Assembly (NCBI GenBank): GCA_003139545.1
Contig: PLJC01000004.1
Location: forward strand, 104,001 to 168,000
DNA: 64,000 nucleotides
Direction: 5' to 3'
DNA from: Actinomycetota bacterium
GTDB taxonomy: Bacteria; Actinomycetota; Thermoleophilia; Gaiellales; Gaiellaceae
In this document: positions 44,035-54,384 of the stretch, piece after piece
Position numbering within the stretch: position 1 is the stretch's first letter
Layout of the letters: the number at the start of each line of letters is the position of its first letter
Made by a program: the position numbers and the translations under genes
Notes under the pieces: generated by a model
What the model saw: the letters and a program-made list of their open reading frames with translations, nothing else
Told to the model about the DNA's origin: nothing
Database searches by the model: none

Positions 44035-44349
44035 CTATCCCTCGGTCGAGTCGTTCCAGACGGTCTGGAACGTCCCGAAGCGGAGCTCCTGCTCGTAGTA
44101 GAAGCGCGCGTCATCGACCCGCCGCATGTACTCGTCGCGGTGCTTGGCGGCGAAGGCGTTGTACGCCTCGGCGCTCTCCCAGCGGTCGACGACGAGGTAG
44201 CGGCCCGGCGTCTCGGCGTCGCGGAGCAGTTCCGTGCCGATGAATCCGGGCCCCTGCCCGAAGAACTGCGCCCACTCGCCCTCGGGGCCGTACGCGCGCT
44301 CGAACCCCTCCGGCTCGCGCACCTCGTAGCTGAAGACGAGAGCGATCAC
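44035..44349 (-). CDS. Antibiotic biosynthesis monooxygenase (ABM)-like protein
   Basis: 104 residues. The dimeric alpha-beta barrel pattern is visible: MIALVFSYEVREPEGFERAYG at the start, GFIGTELLRDAETPGRYLVVDRWESAEAYNAF, and a C-terminal Tyr-rich helix. Family members include cofactor-free monooxygenases and heme-degrading IsdG-like proteins. No catalytic set distinguishes them here. Divergent from the diiron protein, 17 bases apart. Confidence 0.82.
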   Translation of the reverse strand: MIALVFSYEVREPEGFERAYGPEGEWAQFFGQGPGFIGTELLRDAETPGRYLVVDRWESAEAYNAFAAKHRDEYMRRVDDARFYYEQELRFGTFQTVWNDSTEG

Positions 44350-44366
44350 GGCCCGATTGTGCCGTT

Positions 44367-45188
44367 ATGGTCCCTTTCGTGAGCGCAGAGGCGATCGTGG
44401 AGGAGGGCGACGACCGGACCGCGTACGCGGGCGTCCTCCGTTTCTACGAGCTCGCGAAGCACCAGGAATGGCAAGTGCGCGACGTGCCGTGGGACGCGCT
44501 CCCGCCGGTGCCCGAGGGCAAGGGCTCGCCGGAGCGGTTGGCGCGGCGGCGCGACGTCTGGCGCTCGGTCGTCATGCAGCAGCTGCAGGCGGACGTCATC
44601 GCCTGCGAGATGGCGGCGCAGCTCCTGAATGCCGCTCCCGATCCGGAGGCGCGCCTCTACTACTCGACGATGGTGCAGGACGAGTCCCGCCACACCGAGG
44701 CGTGGCTCAAGCTCATCGGGCTGGTCGGCGGGGAGGGCGAACGCGACCCGCATCTCGACAAGCTGGGCCACATGTTCCTCGAGGCGGACACGCTCGAGGA
44801 GAAGGTCTTCCTCATGCAGGTCTTCTTCGAACGGCTGATCATCCCGCGCTTCCGGCTGATCGCGCGCTCGTCGCGGGGGACGATCCTCGAGGACATCTGC
44901 AACCGGCTCGCGGTCGACGACGGGATCCACCACGGGTCGGGCATGGCGTACGAGCGGATCCTGCTCGCGCGCGCGCCGAGCGGGATCAAGCAGCAGCTGG
45001 TCGACGGCGCCAACCGCATGCTGCCGGAGTTCGCGGCGCACGCACTCTGGCGGCCGAAGGCGCGCGAGATGATCGGTCACCTGATGGAGGCGCGCGACCG
45101 CGAGCGCCTGAAGATGGAGTTGAATCACGGCGTCCGGCTGGCGGCGAGCCTCGGGCTCGACGTCTCGGACATCGTGGTTTCCGTCTAG
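44367..45188 (+). CDS. R2-like ferritin-fold diiron protein
   Basis: 273 residues, helical. Diiron-ligand candidates: Glu in IACEMAAQLL, ExxH-like DESRHTEAWLKL, Glu in LEADTLEEKVFLMQVFFERL, and DDGIHHGSGMAYERI. The pattern is that of ribonucleotide reductase R2-like proteins and R2-like ligand-binding oxidases, but it is short of a standard R2 and no R1 subunit gene is nearby. It is likely an oxidase or oxygen-binding protein of unknown substrate. Convergent with the next gene by 4 bases. Confidence 0.82.
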   Translation: MVPFVSAEAIVEEGDDRTAYAGVLRFYELAKHQEWQVRDVPWDALPPVPEGKGSPERLARRRDVWRSVVMQQLQADVIACEMAAQLLNAAPDPEARLYYSTMVQDESRHTEAWLKLIGLVGGEGERDPHLDKLGHMFLEADTLEEKVFLMQVFFERLIIPRFRLIARSSRGTILEDICNRLAVDDGIHHGSGMAYERILLARAPSGIKQQLVDGANRMLPEFAAHALWRPKAREMIGHLMEARDRERLKMELNHGVRLAASLGLDVSDIVVSV

Positions 45189-45553
45189 GTCGAGATCTTC
45201 GTCAGCGAGACCGCGTCCGCCGGCGTGCAGCGGTCGGCGACGATTCCGGCGTCTGTCTTGTGCACGCGCGCGCACACGCGACGGTCGAGGACGCGCGGCT
45301 GTTGCGGGACGACGCGGAAGGTCTCGGTGATGTAGACGGCGCAGCCGTTACCGCGCGCGGCCGTGCGGAACGAGAACGTGCGGACGGTGTCGACGCCGAA
45401 CGACGAGAGGGTGTACCCGGCGGGACGGCAGTGGTCGTCGAAGGCGGCGAGCATGCAGGAGGCGCCGGCCGTGCCGCCGCGGCGGAGCGACCCGGGGCCG
45501 ACGGAGCGGGCCTGGCACTGCGTGACGGCGGCGACTGCGAGAAACGCGAGCAT
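45185..45553 (-). CDS. Hypothetical exported protein, 122 residues
   Basis: ATG start with a short hydrophobic N-terminus (LAFLAVAAVTQC). The body has about six cysteines, a central beta segment (YTLSSFGVDTVRTFSFRTAA) and CAVYITETFRVV. No family recognised. The cysteine spacing suggests a disulfide-stabilised secreted domain. It lies 40 bases downstream of HMG-CoA reductase on the same strand. Confidence 0.65.
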   Translation of the reverse strand: MLAFLAVAAVTQCQARSVGPGSLRRGGTAGASCMLAAFDDHCRPAGYTLSSFGVDTVRTFSFRTAARGNGCAVYITETFRVVPQQPRVLDRRVCARVHKTDAGIVADRCTPADAVSLTKIST

Positions 45554-45592
45554 GGACCCGATACGTCCCCGAATACGGGATTCGTCACACGG

Positions 45593-46777
45593 CTAGCGAA
45601 GGCCGCCGCGCTCGAAGTGGGCGCGGAAGAAGTTCTCGGAGCCGGCGGTCGCCATCGCGGACGACGCCGAGATCTCCAATGCGAGGGCCGCCGCCGCGAC
45701 GATCTGCGCGAAGCGGTAGACCTTGCCGGCGCCGGCACAGTCCATGAGCGCGAGCCACCCCCGTGTCGTCGGCAGCGTCGTGCCGCCGCCGATCGTCCCG
45801 ACCTCGAGGCCGGGGAAGCGGATCGAGACGTGCAGGCCGCCCTCGACGCGCCGGGCAGTGCCGTGCGCCATCGAGCTCGTCCCGACCATGCCCAGATCCT
45901 GTCCCGTGGCCGCGAACGCGGCTGCGATCGCCGATGCCGGCGTGAACGCGACCGACTGCATCCCTGACGCGATGGCGCCGTTCGTCCCCGCCCATGTGAG
46001 CTCGGCGAGATCCTCGGCGGTCGTGCGCAGCACGCGGCGGATGGCCTCGTCGGTCAGCGTCGCCTCGGCGATCACGGTCTTGCCGTGGCCGGACTGGAAG
46101 TACTCGTACGACGGCTTCTTGTCGCCGCCCATGTTCGCCTCGAGCATCGAGCGCTCGATCGCGACCGGGGACTGCGGCATCACGAACGCCATGTTCAGCG
46201 CATACGCGTTGCGCGTCATCATGTTCGCGCCGACCGCGTCGCCGGTGGTGAACCGCCAGAGCACGTGGCACATCGGCCCGACAACGTGCGTCTTCACCTC
46301 GCGCAGCACGGCGAACTTCGACAGCTCGGGGATGTCGGCGGTGCGGAGCCACTCGCGCATCTCGTCCACGCGTTCTTCGATCCAGCGCGCGAGCGTCAGC
46401 GCATCGCCCGCATCGCGGCAGACGAAGCACGACGCGCGCGTGATCCGGTCGGCGATCACGTGCGTGCGGAAGCCGCCCGACTCCTCCACCGCCCGCGCGC
46501 CCCGCTGGAGCGACGCGGTCAGGCTCCCCTCCGTGTGCGCGAGCGGGACGACGACGTCCTCGAGCTCGCGCCCGGTCTCGACCACCTCGCCGTCGGCGGA
46601 GAGCTCGTATTGCCCGAGCGCGATCCGCAGCTGCGCGACCGAGACGGGGATCTCGACGAGACCGGTCACGGACTCGGCAGCCTTCGCATACGCACCCAGG
46701 TCGACCTCGCCGTCGAGGCCCAATGCCTTGCGGCGCGCCTCGATCGACGCGGCATCGTTCTTCCGGGGAAGTCGCAT
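45593..46777 (-). CDS. mvaA: Hydroxymethylglutaryl-CoA reductase
   Basis: 394 residues. Signatures in order: VPLAHTEGSLTASLQRGA (catalytic Glu), FTTGDAVGANMMTRNAYA (Asp and CoA-site Asn), GGDKKPSYEYF (Lys), GMVGTSSMAHG, GTIGGGTTLPTTRGWLAL, and a C-terminal His in FFRAHFERGG. Length fits soluble bacterial enzymes. It interconverts HMG-CoA and mevalonate. It may serve isoprenoid synthesis or mevalonate catabolism. No other mevalonate-pathway gene is in the window. Confidence 0.92.
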   Translation of the reverse strand: MRLPRKNDAASIEARRKALGLDGEVDLGAYAKAAESVTGLVEIPVSVAQLRIALGQYELSADGEVVETGRELEDVVVPLAHTEGSLTASLQRGARAVEESGGFRTHVIADRITRASCFVCRDAGDALTLARWIEERVDEMREWLRTADIPELSKFAVLREVKTHVVGPMCHVLWRFTTGDAVGANMMTRNAYALNMAFVMPQSPVAIERSMLEANMGGDKKPSYEYFQSGHGKTVIAEATLTDEAIRRVLRTTAEDLAELTWAGTNGAIASGMQSVAFTPASAIAAAFAATGQDLGMVGTSSMAHGTARRVEGGLHVSIRFPGLEVGTIGGGTTLPTTRGWLALMDCAGAGKVYRFAQIVAAAALALEISASSAMATAGSENFFRAHFERGGLR

Positions 46778-46865
46778 CGAGCGCAGGCTAGTAGAGACGG
46801 AGGCGCCGAGTGAACCGGCGCCTCCTCTATGGTCGGCATCGCAAGCGATGCCTTAGGCTCGCCTC

Positions 46866-47723
46866 GTGGCCGCAGTGCTCATCGACGGGAAAGCCCTCGC
46901 CGCGCGGGTACGCGAGGAAGTCGCCGCCTCGGTGGCCCAGCTCGACCACGTCGGCGTCGCGACCGTCCTCGTCGGCGACGACCCGGCCTCGCACATCTAC
47001 ATCAACCTGAAGCAGAAGGCGGCCGAGGCCGCCGGGATCGAGGCACGCGACCACCGGATCCCCGCCGGCACGAGCGAGGACGACGTCCTCGCCCTCATCG
47101 CCGAGCTGAACGCGGACGACGCGGTCGACGGCCTGCTCGTGCAGCTCCCGCTCCCGGGCCACATCGACGAGGCGACGGTGATCGAGGCGATCGACCCGGC
47201 CAAGGACATCGACGGCATCCACCCGACGAACGCGGGCAGGCTCTATCTCGGCCGGCCGACGCTCGTCCCCGGCACGCCGCTCGGCGTCATGCGCATGCTC
47301 GAGGAGTACGAGATCGAGCTCCAGGGCGCGCACGCCGTCGTCATCGGCCGCTCGAGCATCGTCGGGAAGCCGATGGCGCAGCTGCTCCTCGCCGCGAACG
47401 CAACCGTGACCATGTGTCACTCGCGCACACGCGACCTCGCCCACCACACCCTGGACGCCGACATCCTCGTCGCCGCCATCGGGAAGCCGCACATGGTCAC
47501 CGCCGACATGGTGAAGGTGGGTGCGACGGTCATCGACGTCGGCCTCACCCGCACCGACGAGGGCCTCTTCGGCGACGTCGATCCCGCCGCAGCCGAGCGG
47601 GCCGCATTCATCACGCCGGTACCCGGCGGAGTTGGCCCGATGACGATCGCGATGGTCCTCCAGAACACGGTCACGGCCGCGCGGGCCAGGCGGGCAAAAG
47701 ACCTTGCAAATCCCGCTCACTGA
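46866..47723 (+). CDS. folD: Methylenetetrahydrofolate dehydrogenase/cyclohydrolase
   Basis: 285 residues from GTG. FolD features: [25 protein letters not shown] (catalytic Lys), [45 protein letters not shown], the NADP-site [18 protein letters not shown], and [19 protein letters not shown]. It interconverts methylene- and formyl-tetrahydrofolate. The promoter of the next gene overlaps its last codons. Confidence 0.96.
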   Translation: MAAVLIDGKALAARVREEVAASVAQLDHVGVATVLVGDDPASHIYINLKQKAAEAAGIEARDHRIPAGTSEDDVLALIAELNADDAVDGLLVQLPLPGHIDEATVIEAIDPAKDIDGIHPTNAGRLYLGRPTLVPGTPLGVMRMLEEYEIELQGAHAVVIGRSSIVGKPMAQLLLAANATVTMCHSRTRDLAHHTLDADILVAAIGKPHMVTADMVKVGATVIDVGLTRTDEGLFGDVDPAAAERAAFITPVPGGVGPMTIAMVLQNTVTAARARRAKDLANPAH

Positions 47724-47731
47724 GCTAATAT
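47704..47731 (+). promoter_or_regulatory. Candidate sigma-70-type promoter for the cold-shock gene
   Basis: TTGCAA (47704-47709) and TAATAT (47726-47731) are 16 bases apart, in an AT-rich patch over the folD stop. A leader of about 55-60 bases would follow before the ribosome binding site, as is usual for csp genes. Confidence 0.55.
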
Positions 47732-47793
47732 CGGCGCCGCATCACGTCGGTCGGCGGCTCGTGCCGTCGGTTGTTTGCTGTTAGGAGGAACAG

Positions 47794-47994
47794 TTGGCTG
47801 AGGGCACCGTCAAATGGTTCTCGAACGAGAAGGGCTTCGGCTTCATCGAGCGCGAAGGCGGCGATGACGTCTTTGTCCACTTCTCGGCGATCGCGGCGGA
47901 CGGCTACAAGTCGCTGACCGAAGGCCAGCGCGTGTCGTTCGAGGTTGTGCAAGGCCCCAAGGGCGCGCAGGCCGCGAACGTCCAGGCGATCTAA
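47794..47994 (+). CDS. Cold-shock-domain protein (CspA family)
   Basis: 66 residues. TTG start is fixed by TAGGAGG 6 bases upstream and by the family's N-terminus. [20 protein letters not shown] (RNP1), VFVHFSAI (RNP2) and the length match single-domain Csp proteins, which bind single-stranded RNA and DNA. It is a monocistronic gene with a promoter at 47704-47731 and a strong terminator at 48019. Confidence 0.96.
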   Translation: MAEGTVKWFSNEKGFGFIEREGGDDVFVHFSAIAADGYKSLTEGQRVSFEVVQGPKGAQAANVQAI

Positions 47995-48018
47995 GGAACC
48001 TGTCGGACTCAGATGTGA

Positions 48019-48046
48019 GAGGGCCCCGACAGGGGCCCTCTTCGTT
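48019..48046 (+). terminator. Intrinsic terminator after the cold-shock gene
   Basis: GAGGGCCCC, GACA loop, GGGGCCCTC: a perfect 9-bp stem followed by TTCGTT. It separates the csp gene from gatC, whose ATG is 18 bases further on. Confidence 0.85.
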
Positions 48047-48063
48047 TCTGGAAGGATCAAGCC

Positions 48064-48360
48064 ATGACCGAGATCTCGCGCGAATTGCTCCTCCACGTCG
48101 CCCACCTGGCGCGTCTCGAGCTACGCGAGGACGAGCTCGCGCGGCTCGAAGGTCAGCTGAACGACATCCTCGCGGCCGTCTCCAAGGTGGCCGAGCTCGA
48201 TCTCTCCGACGTGCCGCCGACGTCGCACCCGCTCGACATCGTCAACGTCTGGGGCGAGGACGAGCCGCGGCCCTGCCTGTCGGTGGAAGACGCGCTCGCG
48301 AACGCGCCCGAGCGCGCCGGCGACTTCTTCAAGGTGCCGCCCGGCGGGGGCGCCACGTGA
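48064..48360 (+). CDS. gatC: Asp/Glu-tRNA amidotransferase subunit C
   Basis: 98 residues, ATG after [41 protein letters not shown] is the GatC helical hairpin, followed by the extended [22 protein letters not shown] linker and RAGDFFKVP end. It stabilises the GatA-GatB interface. The stop overlaps the gatA GTG (GTGA). Confidence 0.95.
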   Translation: MTEISRELLLHVAHLARLELREDELARLEGQLNDILAAVSKVAELDLSDVPPTSHPLDIVNVWGEDEPRPCLSVEDALANAPERAGDFFKVPPGGGAT

Positions 48361-49759
48361 TCGACACGCTGCGGCTGACGGCGGAAGGGGCGAAGGATCT
48401 CCTAGAGCGCAAGGAGGTCTCGGGCGACGAGCTCTTCGCCGCCTATCTCGCGGCGATCGGCGAGCGCGACCCGGAGCTGCACTGCTACCTGCACGTATGC
48501 GAGGACCCGGGTGGGGCGGGCATCCCGATCGCGCTCAAGGACGTGATCGGCACCCGGGGGATCCCGACCACCGCCGGCTCGAAGATCCTCGAGGGGTACG
48601 TCCCCGTCTACGACGCCACCGTCGCGACGCGCTGCAAGGAGCACGGGCTGCGCGTCCTCGGGAAGACGAACACGGACGAGTTCGCGATGGGCTCCTCCAC
48701 CGAGAACTCCGCGTACGGGCCGACGCACAACCCGTGGGACCCGACGCGCGTGCCGGGCGGCTCGGGCGGCGGCTCGGCGGCCGCGGTCTCGGCCGGCCTC
48801 GCGCCGTGGGCGCTCGGCTCCGACACGGGCGGCTCGATCAAGCAGCCGTCGGCACTGTGCGGGAACGTCGGGCTGCGTCCCACCTACGGCACAGTCTCGC
48901 GCTACGGCATCGTCGCGTTCGCGTCCAGCCTCGACCAGGTCGGCCCCGTGGCGAAGACGGTGCGCGACTGCGCGTTTCTCTACTCCGTCATCGCGGGTCG
49001 CGATCCCTGCGACTCGACGACGGTTGAGTCACCGGAGGTCGTGCTCCCCGCGGGCGACGACCTGAAGGGACTGCGCGTCGGCGTTCCGAAGGAGCTGAAC
49101 GAGCACGAGGCGATCGAGCCCGGCGTGCGCAAGGCTGTCGAGCACGCAATCGAGCTCTGCCGGCAGCTCGGCGCGGAGGTGGGGGAGTGCTCGCTGCCGC
49201 GCTCGGTCGACTTCGGGCTGCCGTGCTACTACCTCATCGCTCCGGCGGAGGCGTCCTCGAATCTCGCGCGCTACGACGGCGTGCGCTACGGCTATCGCTC
49301 GCCGAATTCGGCCGATCGCCTCGACATGTACACGCACACGCGCGACGAGGGGTTCGGCGACGAGCCGAAGCGGCGCATCCTCGTCGGCACATACGCGCTC
49401 TCGGCCGGCTACTACGACGCGTACTACGGCCAGGCGCAAAAGGTGCGGACGGTGATCGCGCGCGAGCACGCGCAGGCGTTCGAGAACTTCGACGTGCTCG
49501 TCACGCCGACGTCGCCGACGGTTGCGTTCGAGCTCGGCGGACGCACGGCGGATCCGCTGGCGATGTATGCGTCCGACCTGCTGACCATTCCCTCGTGCAT
49601 GGCGGGCCTGCCGGGACTGAACGTCCCGTGCGGCCTCTCGGAAGGATTACCGGTCGGCCTGCAGCTGATCGGGCCGCAGTTCGCCGAGAACGCGCTCTTC
49701 CGCGTCGGCCACGCGCTCGAGCAGGCGATCGGCTTCGACTTCGTCCCGGAGCGTCTCCG

Positions 49760-49763
<4 letters not shown>
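48357..49763 (+). CDS. gatA: Asp/Glu-tRNA amidotransferase subunit A
   Basis: 468 residues from GTG 48357. Amidase-signature features: [20 protein letters not shown] (catalytic Lys), [18 protein letters not shown] (cis-Ser), and [15 protein letters not shown] with the nucleophilic Ser. GatA releases ammonia from glutamine or asparagine for transamidation of mischarged tRNA. The operon implies that this organism makes Gln-tRNA, Asn-tRNA or both indirectly. Confidence 0.96.
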
Positions 49764-51151
<1,388 letters not shown>

Positions 51152-52360
51152 GCTCGAGCTCGGAAAGGCTGGGCGCGTCACGGATCGACGGAGAGAGCGA
51201 TCCGAAGATGGCGAGCGCGAGCAGCAGCAGCGTGAACACCGCTACCGTCGTGCGCGCCGAGAACGCGCCCAGAAGGATCCCAGCCGTGAGCGGCCCGAGT
51301 GGCGCGCCGCAGAGCGCGATCGTGCGCGCGACGCTGTTCACTCGCCCGGTCAACCGGTCGGGCGTGACCGCGACGCGATAGCCGATCACGACAGCGTTCA
51401 GGGTCGGGAAGAAGAGCTGCATCGGCAGGACGCAGACGAGGAGCACGTAGATGCTCGGGTCGACGACGAATCCGGCGATCCCGATCTGCAGCCAGAGCGC
51501 GACGAGGACGATCGCGCGCATCGAGAGCAGCTTCTGGATCCGCGGCGACAGTGCAGCGCCGAGGAGAGAGGTCGCTCCGAGGCCGGCGATGAGCCCGCCG
51601 ATCGCGGTGCTCGAGAAGCCGTCGTGGCGCGCTACGACGATGAAGATGAGCACCATCCCCTCGAAGGCGAGGTTCACCCAGGTGAACATGAGCGCGCACG
51701 TGCGCAGGAACGGGCGCTGCCAGAGATAGCGGAATCCTTCCGCGAGCTGCGAGCGCATCGGGGTCTCGTCGACCTCGCGCTCTTCCTGGAACGGCGTGCG
51801 GATGGCGAGCAACGTGCCGAGCGAGAACACGGGCGAGAGCGCGCCGGCGAGGAACGGGAACGCCCGGCCGATGCCGAAGAGCGCACCGCCGAGCGGCGGG
51901 GCGACGATCGTCACCGTCGAGAAGCGGGCCTGCTCGGCGGCAGCTGCGGTCGGCAGCTGCTCGCGCGCGACGACGGAACGGAGCGCACCGATCTCCGACA
52001 GGTTGAAGAAGACGTACATCGAGCCCTCGAGGAACGCGACGCCGGCGATCTGCCAAAAGCTCAGCACATGCAGTGCCGCAGCGATCGCGATGCTCCCGAC
52101 CGCGCACGCACGCACGACGTCGGAGGTGAGCATCATCGCCTTGCGCGGCAGCCGGTCGACGGCGAGCCCGGCGACGAAGCCGAAGAGCGCCCACGGCACG
52201 ATGCGCGCGAAGCCCACAACGCCGGCCTTTGCCGGCGAGTGGGTGATGGCGAGGACGAGCAGCGGGTACGCGATCGCAGTCGACTCGGAGCCGATCGTCG
52301 ACAGGACCTGCCCGGACTGAAGAAGCAGGAAGTCCCGGTTCTTGCGAAGCGGGACCGGAG

Positions 52361-53122
52361 TCATGCCGCGCGGAAGACCTTGAAGTCGCCGCTGACGGTC
52401 TTGCCGCGCACGACGAGCGTTGGCCCGTCGCCGCCGATGTTGCCGATGTCGCTGCCGAGCGCCACTTCGGAGCTGAGGTCGCCCGACACTGAGCCGGCGT
52501 CGACGTCGAGGTTCGTTCCCGCCGTCACGCCGACCTCGATGTCGCCCGAGACGGACTGCACGGTGACGCGGCCTTCGCGCTTCGAGTCGATGCGCACGTC
52601 GCCGGAGACGGACTTCGCGGTGACGTCGCCGCCGACCGAGGCAGAGGTGACGTCGCCGGAGACGGTCTGTGCGCGAAGATCGCCGCCGACCGAGCGGAGG
52701 CGGACGTCGCCGCTCACCGTCTTCACGTCGGCGTTCCCTTCCACTTCGCCCTCGACCGAGAGGTCGCCGGAGGCGGTCTTCGCCTCGAGCGCGGCGAAGC
52801 GGCCGCGCAGCTCCATGTCGGCGGCTGCGGTCGACAGCTCCGCCCGGCTCGAGTGCGGGACGCGGGCGCGAATGCGCACGGGCGAGCCGACGATGTTGAT
52901 GTCGCCGATCGAGATCGTGATCCCGCGCCCGAACTTGCTGCGCAGCTCGACGACGAGACGGTTGCCGACGAGCTCGACCGTCGTCTGCTCGACGAGCTTC
53001 TCGTTGCCGGTCACCTCGACGGTCGATTCGTCGCCGTCGACGGTCTCGACTTCGATGTCGCCGGTCGGGACCTTCACCTCGAGCTCGACGGGACCGGGGG
53101 TGTGGAACGTGTGCAGCGCCAT
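52361..53122 (-). CDS. DUF4097-type beta-repeat protein
   Basis: 253 residues. HTFHTPGPVELEVKVPTGDIEVETVDGDE begins a run of short beta-strand units, many with the (T/V)xSGD motif: KTASGDLSVEG, KTVSGDVRLRSVGGDLRAQTVSGDVTSASVGGDV, KSVSGDVRIDS, QSVSGDIEVG. This is the DUF4097 right-handed beta-helix-like fold. No signal peptide or membrane span, so a cytoplasmic location is predicted. Function unknown. Second-last gene of a four-gene operon. Confidence 0.92.
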   Translation of the reverse strand: MALHTFHTPGPVELEVKVPTGDIEVETVDGDESTVEVTGNEKLVEQTTVELVGNRLVVELRSKFGRGITISIGDINIVGSPVRIRARVPHSSRAELSTAAADMELRGRFAALEAKTASGDLSVEGEVEGNADVKTVSGDVRLRSVGGDLRAQTVSGDVTSASVGGDVTAKSVSGDVRIDSKREGRVTVQSVSGDIEVGVTAGTNLDVDAGSVSGDLSSEVALGSDIGNIGGDGPTLVVRGKTVSGDFKVFRAA

Positions 53123-53123
53123 C

Positions 53124-53222
53124 TCAGGCAGCCGCTTTCCGCACTGCCGACTTGGGGTTGCCGGACGGGTCCTCGTAGATCCAGTGGATCCGGACGCTCG
53201 TGGGAGGGCTGAGGATGATCAT
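53124..53222 (-). CDS. 32-residue peptide gene in the RHH-DUF4097 operon
   Basis: ATG at 53222 is preceded by AAAGGAG at ideal spacing. The product reads MIILSPPTSVRIHWIYEDPS and ends in a basic AVRKAAA. Its TGA is one base before the DUF4097 ATG, so translation is probably coupled. No known family. The ribosome binding site and packing make it a credible small gene. Confidence 0.65.
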   Translation of the reverse strand: MIILSPPTSVRIHWIYEDPSGNPKSAVRKAAA

Positions 53223-53233
53223 GTGGACTCCTT

Positions 53234-53689
53234 TCAGCTCCGGCCGTAGCCGGTGAGGCGGCGGCGGCTGCCGCCGGACGGGGTGCGAGGCTCGAGCGTG
53301 CGCACGAGCACCTGGACGAGCCAGGTGTTCACGGACATGCCGTGGAGGGCGGCGGCGGCGTCGAGCCGGGTCTTGAGGCTCTCCGGGAGCCGCAGCGTGA
53401 TGCGGGCCGTGAATGCCTCGTCCGCGGGCTCCGCCGGCGCGGCTTCTTCGTCGGGGATGTAGACGAGCTCCGGGTCGCTGCCCGCGAACCGGACTTCGAC
53501 CCGGCCGCTGTCGAGCTGCGAGTTCAGCTCGAGGGCGGCCTCGCCGAGCGCCTCGAGGAGGCGCCGGCCGACTGCGGACTCGAGCGCGACGGAGAGGAGC
53601 TCGGCCGCGCGGGCGGTAGATTCGTCCCCGACCGCTGCGATGCGGGCGAGGTCTTCTCGAAGTGCCTGGACGTAGCCGTCGATCTGCAT
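53234..53689 (-). CDS. Ribbon-helix-helix DNA-binding protein
   Basis: 151 residues. The N-terminal two-thirds is helical and acidic (QIDGYVQALREDLARIAAVG; a RRLLEALGEAALELNSQL segment). Residues about 96-130 read ARITLRLPESLKTRLDAAAALHGMSVNTWLVQVLVRTL, a clear RHH (Arc/MetJ, HicB C-terminal) motif, with a basic tail. It is the first gene of an operon with the 32-residue peptide, DUF4097 and MFS genes. A palindrome inside its own promoter suggests autoregulation. Confidence 0.88.
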   Translation of the reverse strand: MQIDGYVQALREDLARIAAVGDESTARAAELLSVALESAVGRRLLEALGEAALELNSQLDSGRVEVRFAGSDPELVYIPDEEAAPAEPADEAFTARITLRLPESLKTRLDAAAALHGMSVNTWLVQVLVRTLEPRTPSGGSRRRLTGYGRS

Positions 53690-53695
53690 GACGGC

Positions 53696-53725
53696 ACTAT
53701 GACATCACATTGATGTCTCTGTCGA
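53696..53725 (-). promoter_or_regulatory. Candidate promoter with an operator palindrome for the RHH operon
   Basis: On the minus strand TCGACA (53725-53720) and CATAGT (53701-53696) are 18 bases apart. The spacer holds the perfect inverted repeat GACATCA-CAT-TGATGTC (53701-53717). The RHH gene's ATG starts 7 bases further on. A related half-site GATGTCA lies at 53734-53740. The arrangement suits repression by the RHH protein. Confidence 0.55.
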
Positions 53726-53737
53726 GTCACGGCGATG

Positions 53738-54286
53738 TCAGATCAGCCCGCACATCCTCGCGGTGTTCGGCCAGGGCCAGAAACCCCTGCTCTGGAGGGC
53801 TTTCTCCGCCACCCAGATCTGTTCGAGCGGCGTCCAGTGATCGGCCGTTCCCTTCGTCCGGTAGAGCCAGCCGCCGTAGCGCTCCTGGAAGGTGATGTTC
53901 ATCTGGAGGCCGCCCCAGTACGGGCCGCCGACGTCGTTCCAGGCGCCCTCGTAGTGGTGGATGCACATCCACTCGCGCATGTGAGGCGGGCGCTGGGCGC
54001 GCCGGTGCGCCGTCAGGGCTCGCCGCTGCCACGTGCGCACGGTGCCCTCGAGGTCCGAGACGGACATCGCGGCGAGCGTTCGGCCCGCGGTGTTCGAGAG
54101 CGGTGCGCCGGTCAGCCGCTGCCAGTACCACGTCTGCTGCTCGTAGCGCTGGAGCTCGCCGTCGAGGTAGTGGAGCGCCGCCGCCCGGCCGGAGTGCTTG
54201 GCCGCCTTGTCCTTCGTCTGGGCTCCAAGGGCCGCAGAAACACACACCAGGAACACCATGGCCGAAGCCAGGAGTAATCGCCGCAA
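53738..54286 (-). CDS. Rpf-like secreted transglycosylase-domain protein
   Basis: 182 residues. TTG 54286 is chosen because GGGAGG lies 7 bases upstream and the signal peptide (RRLLLASAMVFLVCVSAALGA) starts there. After a helical linker (RYEQQTWYWQRLTG, DLEGTVRTWQRRALTAHRRA), the C-terminal domain reads MREWMCIHHYEGAWNDVGGP and YWGGLQMNITFQERYGG, ending with an EQIWVAEKAL helix. This is the resuscitation-promoting-factor/lysozyme-like pattern with the catalytic Glu in HHYEG. It should cut peptidoglycan. Confidence 0.82.
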   Translation of the reverse strand: MRRLLLASAMVFLVCVSAALGAQTKDKAAKHSGRAAALHYLDGELQRYEQQTWYWQRLTGAPLSNTAGRTLAAMSVSDLEGTVRTWQRRALTAHRRAQRPPHMREWMCIHHYEGAWNDVGGPYWGGLQMNITFQERYGGWLYRTKGTADHWTPLEQIWVAEKALQSRGFWPWPNTARMCGLI

Positions 54287-54384
54287 AAGATCCTCCCTGA
54301 GGTCGCTTGCACTGTCGTAGGCCGAGTGGGCTTGGAGCTCCCCGCCGCACGGGGGGCGCACCACTTGGCGCGGCTATGCGTCTG

